Positions 7,408 to 13,495 of a stretch of 13,495 nt of DNA are shown here, piece after piece (position 1 is the stretch's first letter; each line of letters opens with the position of its first letter). A program made the position numbers and the translations under genes. The stretch covers positions 1 to 13,495 of the forward strand of contig JAUQYT010000190.1 in NCBI GenBank assembly GCA_030587605.1, in the 5' to 3' direction. This stretch comes from Candidatus Njordarchaeum guaymasense. GTDB taxonomy: Archaea > Asgardarchaeota > Njordarchaeia > Njordarchaeales > Njordarchaeaceae. The notes under the pieces were generated by a model. It searched no databases, was not told the origin of the DNA, and saw nothing but the letters and a program-made list of their open reading frames with translations.

Positions 7408-7669
7408 ATTCCTAGGCGCTAAATAAGGATTAACCTCGCAACTTATAAAGCCATATATTACCTTCACTAATGAGTCTATTATTTTCCTAAATAATGAAGC
7501 GGAAGATCCTTGGAATGAGTAAATGGATCCCGGAAGAAGATCTACTGTAATTTGAGGACTCTAGCAAGGTCTCGAATCGTAAATCGGTGATAGATAATCA
7601 AGAATGAGGATAGGGCTCGCGTGGTCTGAGTACCTTGGCGCGTGCGGAAAAGCCAGTCCGCATTTGTTA
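7408..7669. other. Intergenic region between the racemase-like gene and the SCP2 promoter
   Basis: About 260 bases without a supportable gene. It holds a plus-strand TATA-like CTTATAAAG (7442-7450), followed by an 18-codon frame from ATG 7494 without a ribosome site, and a 6-base-pair hairpin at 7643-7662. A small RNA from the plus strand is possible but not shown. Confidence 0.4.
7643..7662 (-). terminator. Hairpin just after the racemase-like gene
   Basis: TGCGGA (7643-7648) pairs with TCCGCA (7657-7662) around an 8-base loop. It begins about 7 bases after the TAG stop on the minus strand. No T run follows it, so a role in 3' end protection is as likely as termination. Confidence 0.3.
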
Positions 7670-8851
7670 CTATACTACTTTAGCCTTTTGAAGCCTTCTG
7701 ATTTCGTCTCTCGTTATACACACTAATTCTGTTAGTATCTCTTCTGTATGTTGACCGAGCTCTGGGGCTGGACTTCTTACGTCTCCTGGAGTTTCAGAAA
7801 GCTTGATTGGTATTCCGATCTGTTTTACCTTGCCAGCAATCGGGTGCTCAGCTTCCACAATCATCTTTCTATGAAGCACTTGAGGATCCTTGAAGACCTC
7901 CTCTATGGAGTTCACTGGTCCGCAAGGTACGTCGGCTGCATTAAGAATACTGATCCATTCTCTGAGAGTTTTGGTCTTGAAAGTTTTTCTGAGTGCTGAG
8001 AACAGTTTTGGCTGCTGAGCCAGGTCAAGATGATTAATTCTGGACAAATCCTGTCTTTGTAGGGCTTTACACAATTTTTCCCAGAACCACGGTTCAAGTA
8101 TGCCTAGGGTCAGGCACTTGCGATCCTTTGTCTCATAGATGTTGTAGGATGCAAGTGCGCCTGAAAGCATCATCTCACCGCGTTCGGGCGACTTGTCCAC
8201 GCCGAAATATTCTGCAGCGTGTATCGTGAGCCATGAGACGACTCCATCAAGCATGGAGACATCAACAAACTGACCTTTACCCGTCTTCGTTCTGGCTATT
8301 ATTGCAGTCAGTATCGATATCGCTGCAAGCATTCCGCCACCACCGATGTCTGCTATCTGAACACCAGGGATGACCGGTGGTTCGCCTTTCTTGCCAGTGA
8401 TACCGAGCGCTCCTCCATAGCCAATGTAGTCGATGTCATGACCAGGAAGGTCACGATATGGACCTTCTTGACCATAACCTGATATGGCGCAATATATTAT
8501 CCGCGGATTAATAGTCTTTAACTCATCATAGCTAATCCTGAGTCGCTTGGCCACGCCAGGTCTAAAACTTTCTAGCACTACATCTGACCTAGATACGAGT
8601 TTTAAGAAAATTCCTCTGCCTTCATTGGATTTCAAGTCTAGGGTAATACTTTTCTTGTTGCGATTCAGTATGAGGTAACGGTAACTTTTGCCTTGAATCA
8701 TCGGTGGAATCTGGCGGATATAGTCACCGAAACCGGGTTCCTCGACCTTAATCACTTCTGCTCCCATGTCAGCCAATAACAAAGAGCAGTAAGGCCCTGG
8801 CAGCAAGCGGGAAAGATCTAGTACTCGAATACCCTCAAGCGCGTATTGCAC
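7670..8851 (-). CDS. Family III CoA-transferase fold protein, alpha-methylacyl-CoA racemase-like
   Basis: CaiB/BaiF superfamily. The family includes CoA transferases and alpha-methylacyl-CoA racemase (AMACR), which interconverts 2R and 2S 2-methylacyl-CoAs. Residue numbers count from the TTG at 8860. The N-terminus LEGIRVLDLSRLLPGPY and DMGAEVIKVEEP (31-42) are standard. GHDIDYIG (His141), IADIGGGG (Asp171) and LGILEPWF (Glu256) line up with His126, Asp156 and Glu241 of the Mycobacterium racemase. True transferases share the Asp but usually have GYD rather than GHD, so a racemase is favoured. Length (393) is a little above the Mycobacterium racemase. The GTG at 8851 is preferred because AAGGTGG (8861-8867) is 9 bases before it; the TTG at 8860 abuts that site. 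SCP2 genes follow on the same strand, which supports acyl-CoA or branched-lipid chemistry. Confidence 0.9.
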   Translation of the reverse strand: MQYALEGIRVLDLSRLLPGPYCSLLLADMGAEVIKVEEPGFGDYIRQIPPMIQGKSYRYLILNRNKKSITLDLKSNEGRGIFLKLVSRSDVVLESFRPGVAKRLRISYDELKTINPRIIYCAISGYGQEGPYRDLPGHDIDYIGYGGALGITGKKGEPPVIPGVQIADIGGGGMLAAISILTAIIARTKTGKGQFVDVSMLDGVVSWLTIHAAEYFGVDKSPERGEMMLSGALASYNIYETKDRKCLTLGILEPWFWEKLCKALQRQDLSRINHLDLAQQPKLFSALRKTFKTKTLREWISILNAADVPCGPVNSIEEVFKDPQVLHRKMIVEAEHPIAGKVKQIGIPIKLSETPGDVRSPAPELGQHTEEILTELVCITRDEIRRLQKAKVV

Positions 8852-8860
8852 TACTATCAA

Positions 8861-8867
8861 CCACCTT
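8861..8867 (-). promoter_or_regulatory. Ribosome binding site deciding the racemase-like start
   Basis: AAGGTGG on the minus strand is 9 bases before GTG 8851 and directly adjoins TTG 8860, so the GTG three codons later is the likelier start. Confidence 0.55.
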
Positions 8868-9002
8868 CGATGTCCCTATAATAGGTAGCTTAGATGTGTC
8901 GCTACAAATTATCAGCAGACGCCTTTATCCTACTAGATTCTACTCACTAGTTAGATTTATCTACGTTGGATGTTGGTTATGGATTTGTTCTTTTCCATAT
9001 CA

Positions 9003-9010
9003 CTTTAAAG
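9003..9010 (+). promoter_or_regulatory. TATA box of the prenyl synthase gene
   Basis: CTTTAAAG, centred near 9006, predicts a transcript start near 9033. That gives a leader of about 33 bases to the TTG at 9066 containing the strong GAGGAGGT site, or a nearly leaderless message if ATG 9036 is used. Confidence 0.5.
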
Positions 9011-9050
9011 AGGCTCGTCTAGACATCGATATGTCATGTTTCGCAAAGCT

Positions 9051-9058
9051 GAGGAGGT
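9051..9058 (+). promoter_or_regulatory. Strong Shine-Dalgarno site inside the longest prenyl synthase frame
   Basis: GAGGAGGT lies 7 bases before an in-frame TTG at 9066 and downstream of the ATG at 9036. It favours TTG 9066 as the start. Confidence 0.55.
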
Positions 9059-9065
9059 CATCCAT

Positions 9066-10085
9066 TTGGAAGTATTCAAGGTACTTGAGGAAAAGGCGAA
9101 AATCGTTGAGCATGAGTTAGAACCTTATCTCCCCTTGAAGGAACCTAAGGAACTCTATGCCTTGATGAGAGATTATCCGATGAGGGGCGGTAAGCGCCTC
9201 AGACCAGCTTTCTGTCTGCTTAGTTGCGAGGCCTTCGGCGGCGACCCGAAACGAGCTCTGAAGGCAGCAACCGCTTTAGAGGTCTTTCAGAACTGGGCAT
9301 TGATTCACGATGACATCGAAGACGACTCTGAAATGAGGAGAGGAAAACCATGTTTACACAGGATCTATGGCGTTCCACTTGCGATAAACGCCGGGGATGC
9401 GCTGCACGTAAAGATGTGGGAGGTACTCTTTGACAACAGAGGACTACTTGGACCTGAGTTGACTTTCCGCATATTGGATGAGTTCAAGAGATTATGCATG
9501 GAGACGGTTGAAGGGCAGGCTATCGAAATAAACTGGGTTACTAACAACAAGTATGACCTACATGAAGAAGACTACTACCAGATGGCAGGCAAGAAAACAT
9601 CTTGGTACACGATTATAACCCCATTCAGGGTCGGCGCCGTGATAGCGGGAGCAGATGAGCTGCTTGTTGATGGATTGATTGACTTTGGTTGGAAGCTGGG
9701 AATAGCATTCCAAATCCAAGATGATCTTCTAAACCTAATTGGAGAAGAGAAAAAGTATGGTAAGGAAATCGGTGGCGATATCGCAGAAGGAAAGAGAACA
9801 TTGATGTTAATCAACCTTCTGAACATCTGCAATAAGGTCGAAAAAGGGAATACAATGAAAATACTGAACAAGAGCCGTTCAGCTAAGAGTAGCAAGGAAA
9901 TCAAGTTCGTTATCGACTTGATGAAGAAATACGGGACCCTCGAGTACGGGAAACGAAAAGCGAAGGAATTTGCCTCAGAGAGCAAGAATATACTGAGCTC
10001 TCAAATAGAGCCACATTTCAAATCACGTTCAGCTGCAAAGACAATATTCGAACTAGTAGATTTCGTTATAAACAGAGAGTTTTAA
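9066..10085 (+). CDS. Geranylgeranyl-type polyprenyl diphosphate synthase
   Basis: Trans-isoprenyl diphosphate synthase that condenses IPP onto allylic diphosphates, in archaea mainly giving the C20 chains of membrane ether lipids. In this numbering GGKRLRP is at 41-47, the first Asp-rich motif HDDIEDD at 81-87 and the second, FQIQDDLLN, ends at 223 with Asn in place of the last Asp, a change also seen in other GGPP synthases. GKEIGGDIAEGKRT follows. The fifth residue before the first motif is Trp77; a bulky residue there limits chain length, which fits C20 or shorter. Start: TTG 9066, after GAGGAGGT 7 bases upstream; an ATG at 9036 would add ten residues and remains possible. The downstream neighbour, convergent, is a polyprenol/phytol kinase-like gene. 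Confidence 0.93.
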   Translation: MEVFKVLEEKAKIVEHELEPYLPLKEPKELYALMRDYPMRGGKRLRPAFCLLSCEAFGGDPKRALKAATALEVFQNWALIHDDIEDDSEMRRGKPCLHRIYGVPLAINAGDALHVKMWEVLFDNRGLLGPELTFRILDEFKRLCMETVEGQAIEINWVTNNKYDLHEEDYYQMAGKKTSWYTIITPFRVGAVIAGADELLVDGLIDFGWKLGIAFQIQDDLLNLIGEEKKYGKEIGGDIAEGKRTLMLINLLNICNKVEKGNTMKILNKSRSAKSSKEIKFVIDLMKKYGTLEYGKRKAKEFASESKNILSSQIEPHFKSRSAAKTIFELVDFVINREF

Positions 10086-10101
10086 AAAGAAGAGGATGAA
10101 T

Positions 10102-10145
10102 AACAAACAGCTCCCTGCTTGAAGCGGGAGGTTTGTTACTTTTTT
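10102..10145. terminator. Hairpin terminator between two convergent genes
   Basis: AACAAAC (10102-10108) pairs with GTTTGTT (10131-10137) and CTCCC (10111-10115) with GGGAG (10126-10130); GC pairs with GC inside around a five-base loop, with an AG bulge and one unpaired T on the left arm. Six T follow at 10140-10145, and A-rich sequence flanks the left side (10083-10092), so it can act in both directions. It starts 16 bases after the prenyl synthase stop and ends 11 bases before the stop of the facing gene. Confidence 0.65.
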
Positions 10146-10156
10146 CTGCGGTTGTC

Positions 10157-10969
10157 TCATTGAACAAACCATTGCCAGCTTACTGGGATTACGACTCCGA
10201 TTAGAACGAATATTACGAATACTATTAGAGAGGTTAGCAACGGAACCGTCAGGTTATCGACTCCCAGCGGCGTTATTGCCTCAATGATCATAGCGATCAA
10301 GGATGCGATCAAAGCAATTTCGAGCATTGTCGGGAGAGATAGCGTTACAGGCAATGCGTAAGCTGGTCGTATGATGGGGACTACGGAGTTAAAGTAGACC
10401 ATTGTGAGTAGCGATGCAATGGATCCTACCATGAAGAGGGCCAGCGAACCAACCACGCTTCGGGTGCAGCCAAAGACTTCATACTGACTACCTTTCCCGA
10501 ACCGCCTACCTATGAGACACGCGAAACCGTCACCCCAGATCATGATCATGATCCCAATTGCCCCTATGAAGAAGTAAGGATAGTAAGAGCCGTAACCAAA
10601 TACTGAAACCAGTAAGCCAATTGAGATTATGTAAAGGAGCGGGCCTACAATATGTCCTCTCTTGAGATCCATCTCTCGAGCCATAGATTGAAACATGTCC
10701 CTAAAGGCCTTTACACGGCTTCTTGGTGTTAGGAGAAACACGAATATTGCTAGCGTCCACGGTGCTATAGACACAGCCCACACATGCTCATAAAGCGGCC
10801 ACAATAGGATGGAGTTCCCAGCTCCGATGTGTATGACTTTCCTCGAGGCATCAGATTTTCCGCCCTTCCCTCTTTTCGAGAGAAACGTTCCCAACCCTAT
10901 CACTGCGAAGACGTATGCATACGTTACCAGAAGTGCCAGTATATCATTTGGAAAAAGACCATTGGACAA
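10157..10969 (-). CDS. Membrane polyprenol/phytol kinase-like protein (SEC59/VTE5 family)
   Basis: Integral membrane protein of the dolichol kinase/phytol kinase/CTP-transferase-like family; members phosphorylate an isoprenoid alcohol with CTP, as in making dolichyl phosphate or recycling phytol. The 270 residues have about seven hydrophobic segments, starting at about 10-30. Family motifs are present: RKVIHIGAGN at 43-52, WGDGFACLIGRRFGKG at 145-160, and EAITPLGVDNLTVPL at 230-244 with the Asp-Asn pair 238-239. The start is TTG at 10969 with AAGGAGGGAG ending about 7 bases before it; the overlapping ATG is out of frame. It converges with the prenyl synthase gene, and together they suggest isoprenoid lipid or glycosyl-carrier metabolism. 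The alcohol and nucleotide used cannot be told; a cytidylyltransferase-type role is the main alternative. Confidence 0.85.
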   Translation of the reverse strand: MSNGLFPNDILALLVTYAYVFAVIGLGTFLSKRGKGGKSDASRKVIHIGAGNSILLWPLYEHVWAVSIAPWTLAIFVFLLTPRSRVKAFRDMFQSMAREMDLKRGHIVGPLLYIISIGLLVSVFGYGSYYPYFFIGAIGIMIMIWGDGFACLIGRRFGKGSQYEVFGCTRSVVGSLALFMVGSIASLLTMVYFNSVVPIIRPAYALPVTLSLPTMLEIALIASLIAMIIEAITPLGVDNLTVPLLTSLIVFVIFVLIGVVIPVSWQWFVQ

Positions 10970-11162
10970 ATCCAGTCTCCCTCCTTAAACTTGCATAGCA
11001 AGCCCATCAGCCAAGGTCGCCGTTAGACTCTTCCATCTTTCTATGTGCATCTATCACATATTAGTCATCCGTTTTGTTGCAGGTGGTTTATAGTTCTTTT
11101 GCTAATCTCATGGATATTGAACCACTTTTCTGTCGTCTTTGTCTAACGTTCAAAGCAAAAGG

Positions 11163-11170
11163 TATTTAAA
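11163..11170 (+). promoter_or_regulatory. TATA box upstream of the HTH regulator gene
   Basis: TATTTAAA preceded by AAAAGG, a plausible BRE. It predicts a transcript start near 11193, which would leave a leader of about 138 bases. A second AT-rich element, TATAATATT near 11295-11303, is too close to the gene to allow use of its ribosome site. Confidence 0.45.
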
Positions 11171-11219
11171 CTGATTTCGACAAACTAAGAGGATCAATAT
11201 ATTGCGTCTTTCCAAACTC

Positions 11220-11255
11220 TTCGCGGGTCTTAGCACGCGAAACAGTCTGGTTTTT
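11220..11255 (+). promoter_or_regulatory. Hairpin and T run in the HTH leader
   Basis: TTCGCG (11220-11225) pairs with CGCGAA (11236-11241) around a 10-base loop; a run of T's ends at 11255. This could be an attenuator, an operator for the downstream regulator, or the end of a short RNA of about 60 bases. Confidence 0.3.
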
Positions 11256-11330
11256 CAGCGATAACATCTATCTTCAGCACCCGCATAGGCACAGTATAAT
11301 ATTGGAGCAGGATAGTGGAGGAAAGCATCT

Positions 11331-12077
11331 ATGTCACATACAGACCTGAATGAGTACGAGGATTTAGCTCAAGGGATCGCAGGGGAAATAGCACTATCCG
11401 AGGAACCAGGAAAGGTCATGAAGAAATGGAGAGAAAAGTATCAGGTTCCCCAAAAGGAGCTTGCTGAACATCTCACTATATCACCTTCGGTCATAAGCGA
11501 CTATGAAAGTGGAAGGCGGACATCCCCGAGAGTTGAGACGATCAAGAAGTTCGTTGATTCACTACTGGTTTTGGATGAGAAGAGGGGAAGCCCAGTCTCG
11601 AGAGGGCTCAGAAGAATTGTTGGCACTGGGATCCCTCCAGACATCCTCCTTGATCTGAGAAAGTTCCTTGCGCCCGTGAAAGCTAGGGATTTCTGTGATT
11701 ACCTTCACTGCAAGATTGTTGCTGGCAAGGACTTCATCGAGAGAGAGATCTGGGGTTACACCGCTGTCAACAGCGTAGCAGCCATACTGAGACTCGATGT
11801 CAAACAACTCCTTGAGTTATATCGTCAAACTGTTGGCCGCACAGCGATTTTTGCCAACGTATCGACTGGAAGATCGCCGATGGTTGCCATAAAAACCAGC
11901 CAAATTGGCCTTCGGAACGCGGTAAAACCAGCTCTCATAATACTTCACGGACTTGACTCCAATAAAGTTGACATTGTGGCTCTAAGAATAGCCGAAACCG
12001 AGGAGATCCCCCTGGCAGTCTCGACAATAAAGGGCATAGACGAACTAGTGAAGACATTACGAAGCTTTAACCCCTAG
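11331..12077 (+). CDS. XRE-type HTH transcriptional regulator, COG1709-like
   Basis: DNA-binding regulator of a type conserved in archaea. The 248 residues begin with an acidic segment, then a Cro/CI-type helix-turn-helix at about 28-80: KKWREKYQVPQKELAEHL is the first half and the recognition helix lies in SPSVISDYESGRR (51-63). The long C-terminal part (about 100-248) includes GYTAVNSVAAILRLDVKQLL and a hydrophobic block near 199-232; it has no motif I can assign and may sense a ligand or form dimers. ATG 11331 follows GGAGG (11317-11321) by 9 bases. The gene has a long leader with a hairpin and converges with the HD-domain gene, with 31 bases between the stops. Autoregulation is plausible but inferred. 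Its targets are unknown; the divergent kinase-like gene is a candidate. Confidence 0.85.
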   Translation: MSHTDLNEYEDLAQGIAGEIALSEEPGKVMKKWREKYQVPQKELAEHLTISPSVISDYESGRRTSPRVETIKKFVDSLLVLDEKRGSPVSRGLRRIVGTGIPPDILLDLRKFLAPVKARDFCDYLHCKIVAGKDFIEREIWGYTAVNSVAAILRLDVKQLLELYRQTVGRTAIFANVSTGRSPMVAIKTSQIGLRNAVKPALIILHGLDSNKVDIVALRIAETEEIPLAVSTIKGIDELVKTLRSFNP

Positions 12078-12108
12078 GAAAAACGAGACGATTCTGCATA
12101 GACTGCTT

Positions 12109-12651
12109 TCAGGAGACTAGTAGATTCAGTTCCATTTCTATTTCCTTTGAACGGTGGAATGCGCGGGTAAGTATGGAGCTCCTGCCGTATTGTCTGAACC
12201 ACTTGTCAAATCGATCTTTCAATGTTGTCTTCCTGTTCTCTAAAGTGATCTTGTCGGCATAGCAGACTATTTTCTCTTCTATTGTCATAGTCGAAGAATC
12301 GTTGTTTTTGATGCTGGATCGGTAACTTGATTTTTCAGTTAGTACTCCACACAGGACATGACTCTCAGCGATTCTAGCCAAAGAGTCATGGTAGCCAAGC
12401 TTGCGGAGTATTTCCCCTCCAACTCGCCCATGTTCTATCCCGTGAACCTCAGACCTACCTATATCGTGAAGCAGGGCAGCAACTTCAACGAGATTGGTGT
12501 CAACATCCACTCCGTTCTTTCTTATTCTGTTGGCAATCTCAAGTGAAGTCCTACTAACAGCTACTGAATGCTTCACGACCTTTTCATCTACGCCAAGCTG
12601 CCTGAGAAGAAGCAAACACTCCCGCTTGCTCGGAATACCTCCCTTCAACAT
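12109..12651 (-). CDS. HD-domain metal-dependent phosphohydrolase, TIGR00295-like
   Basis: A 180-residue protein of the HD superfamily, whose members hydrolyse phosphomonoesters, phosphodiesters or nucleotides with bound metal. The metal ligands are visible: His28 in VVKHSVAVS, His62-Asp63 in ALLHDIGRS, His98 in AESHV and Asp133 in YADKI, with extra histidines at 70 and 74 (VHGIEHGRVGG). Size and layout resemble the archaeal family known as TIGR00295, whose function is not established to my knowledge; the family name is from memory. It follows purA by 40 bases on the same strand and is likely cotranscribed, so a nucleotide-related substrate is possible. No strong ribosome site precedes ATG 12651, which fits translation from an operon message. 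An AAGGGAGGT inside the gene has no suitably placed start after it. Confidence 0.85.
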   Translation of the reverse strand: MLKGGIPSKRECLLLLRQLGVDEKVVKHSVAVSRTSLEIANRIRKNGVDVDTNLVEVAALLHDIGRSEVHGIEHGRVGGEILRKLGYHDSLARIAESHVLCGVLTEKSSYRSSIKNNDSSTMTIEEKIVCYADKITLENRKTTLKDRFDKWFRQYGRSSILTRAFHRSKEIEMELNLLVS

Positions 12652-12691
12652 GAAACACGCCCATCCGCCAACAAGGACAATTCATAATCGT

Positions 12692-13495
12692 TCATTTCGC
12701 TTTTCGCATGTGCCTTCTAGATGAGGCTGCTTCCCGAAGATCTATGATGGAGTCAATGTCCGGACCTGTTCCGACCAGCGTAACCGGCACTCCAGTACCC
12801 TCCTCGACCTTCCTTAAGAATGAAAGTGCCTCCTTTGGAAGCTTTTCCCTAACCTTCGCATCCTTACATGCTGGGAACAAGGTGTCAAGTTTAGTTACAG
12901 CTACTTCGGTCGCTCCATTCAGCATAACCGCCCTCCGAGCCAGATCAAAGTTGAACGGAGCAGCTCTCCTAAGTCTGCCCGTCACAGTTCCATACTCAGT
13001 CCAACCTCTCCGCTTCGTTTCCTCCTCACTAAGCTCCCCAGATAACTCGCCCGCACCTACTCGAGTGACGAAGGACTTGAAGACAATCAGAACATCATCT
13101 ATCTTAGTGGGACCAACCCCAACATCAGCACATGCCTGCGCAGCGCAGACATCTTTACTAGTGCAGTATGGATAGGTTCCATGGAACAACGACAGAAATG
13201 TCCCTTGCGTTCCCTCGATTATGACGGGTCGATTCTTGTCCAAGGCATCATTTACCTCTTTGGATACGTCCGCCAAGAACTCTCCTAATTCAGGTATGTC
13301 TCTTGCGAGCTTTGTCATTCTTAGAGCCCTGTCAGCATTGCACGGCCCAGTTCCAGTTCCAGTTGTTCCCACCTTTGACGAGAGATGACTATCTTTCTTG
13401 TCTCGTTCTATGTGTGCCTCCTCAATAATGGCGCACTGCCTGTCAACGCCAATTCTCCCTCTAACTTTGGTTTTCTCAACCTCGTCGAAGAAGAT
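12692..13495 (-). CDS. purA: Adenylosuccinate synthetase, archaeal short form (N-terminus cut by window edge)
   Basis: Joins IMP and aspartate with GTP to make adenylosuccinate, the first committed step to AMP. The frame runs open to the edge and 267 residues are present, starting at IFFDEVEKTKVRGRIGVDRQ. Numbered from the edge: AIIEEAHIERDKK near 22-34, the KVGTTGTGTGP loop from 41, IEGTQGTFLSLFHGTYPY around 93-110, the GRLRR substrate-binding segment at 173-177 and TKLD (201-204), the guanine-recognition motif. The missing N-terminus should hold the GDEGKGK phosphate loop. Archaeal enzymes are about 335-340 residues, so about 70 are lost. A GTG at about 13372 is not the start, because conserved sequence continues upstream of it. 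The gene is followed after 40 bases by the HD-domain gene. Confidence 0.95.
   Translation of the reverse strand: MFFDEVEKTKVRGRIGVDRQCAIIEEAHIERDKKDSHLSSKVGTTGTGTGPCNADRALRMTKLARDIPELGEFLADVSKEVNDALDKNRPVIIEGTQGTFLSLFHGTYPYCTSKDVCAAQACADVGVGPTKIDDVLIVFKSFVTRVGAGELSGELSEEETKRRGWTEYGTVTGRLRRAAPFNFDLARRAVMLNGATEVAVTKLDTLFPACKDAKVREKLPKEALSFLRKVEEGTGVPVTLVGTGPDIDSIIDLREAASSRRHMRKAK

Larger units (their letters stand above)
10970..11330. other. Divergent intergenic region and long leader of the HTH gene
   Basis: A 361-base gap. Toward the kinase-like gene (minus) a TATA-like CTATAAAC lies near 11088-11095, about 120 bases before its start. Toward the HTH gene there is a good TATA box at 11163-11170, then AAGAGGA (11187-11193) before a TTG at 11202 that opens a 20-codon frame ending at 11264, a hairpin at 11220-11241 with a T run after it, and the HTH ribosome site at 11316-11321. 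No protein family is recognisable in the short frame. Confidence 0.4.

Noticed and set aside
7494..7550. 18-codon frame starting at ATG 7494
   Set aside because: No ribosome site and too short to judge; the TATA-like element before it is also a near-palindrome that need not be a promoter.
7585..7635. C/D-box small RNA (GTGATAG ... CTGA) in the gap after the racemase-like gene
   Set aside because: The C box is imperfect and internal D' and C' boxes are missing, so the match is no better than chance.
8896..9120. Plus-strand frame of 74 codons upstream of and overlapping the prenyl synthase
   Set aside because: It runs through the promoter region and overlaps the synthase in another frame, with no domain signature.
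1..13495. CRISPR array, prophage, toxin-antitoxin or insertion sequence
   Set aside because: No spaced direct repeats, integrase, transposase or paired small toxin-antitoxin genes were found; the gene content is metabolic and informational.

Overview
The window is archaeal chromosome. The markers are a replication factor C small subunit followed by the start of the large subunit, a short archaeal-type adenylosuccinate synthetase, a geranylgeranyl-type prenyl synthase, a COG1709-like HTH regulator, an archaeal HD-domain protein, TATA boxes about 25-30 bases before likely transcript starts, oligo-T terminators, and Shine-Dalgarno sites before ATG, GTG and TTG starts. The phylum cannot be fixed from this sequence; a TACK-type lineage such as Bathyarchaeia would fit but is a guess. 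Nothing seen here looks like a phage, integron or insertion sequence.

Layout, left to right. (1) 1-1208, minus strand: rfcS then the N-terminus of rfcL (cut by the edge), the clamp-loader operon. (2) 1513-6333: an aldehyde dehydrogenase (minus) divergent from a two-gene plus-strand operon for a GlcD-type FAD oxidase and a GlcF/HdrD-type Fe-S protein. The Fe-S protein has an extra C-terminal domain that looks like an SCP2 fold. (3) 6388-8851, minus strand: a small SCP2-like protein related to that C-terminal domain, a clear SCP2 (sterol carrier protein 2) protein with a Lys/Pro/Ala tail, and a family III CoA-transferase fold protein whose visible catalytic residues match alpha-methylacyl-CoA racemase. 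(4) 9066-10969: a convergent pair, a C20-type prenyl diphosphate synthase (plus) and a membrane polyprenol/phytol kinase-like protein (minus), separated by a strong hairpin terminator. (5) 11331-12077: an HTH regulator behind a long leader. (6) 12109-13495, minus strand: purA (cut by the edge) and an HD-domain protein.

The most interesting part is 3-9 kb. Three SCP2-type domains, one fused to a flavin-linked Fe-S electron-transfer subunit, sit beside an AMACR-like racemase and an aldehyde dehydrogenase. In eukaryotes SCP2 and AMACR act together on 2-methyl-branched (isoprenoid-derived) acyl-CoAs. With isoprenoid synthesis and isoprenol-kinase genes next door, the cluster could oxidise or salvage branched isoprenoid lipids. 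That is inference from context; the domain calls are read from sequence motifs.

Several starts were set by Shine-Dalgarno spacing (about 7-10 bases), which favours codons other than the most upstream possible start for rfcS, the aldehyde dehydrogenase, the racemase and the prenyl synthase.
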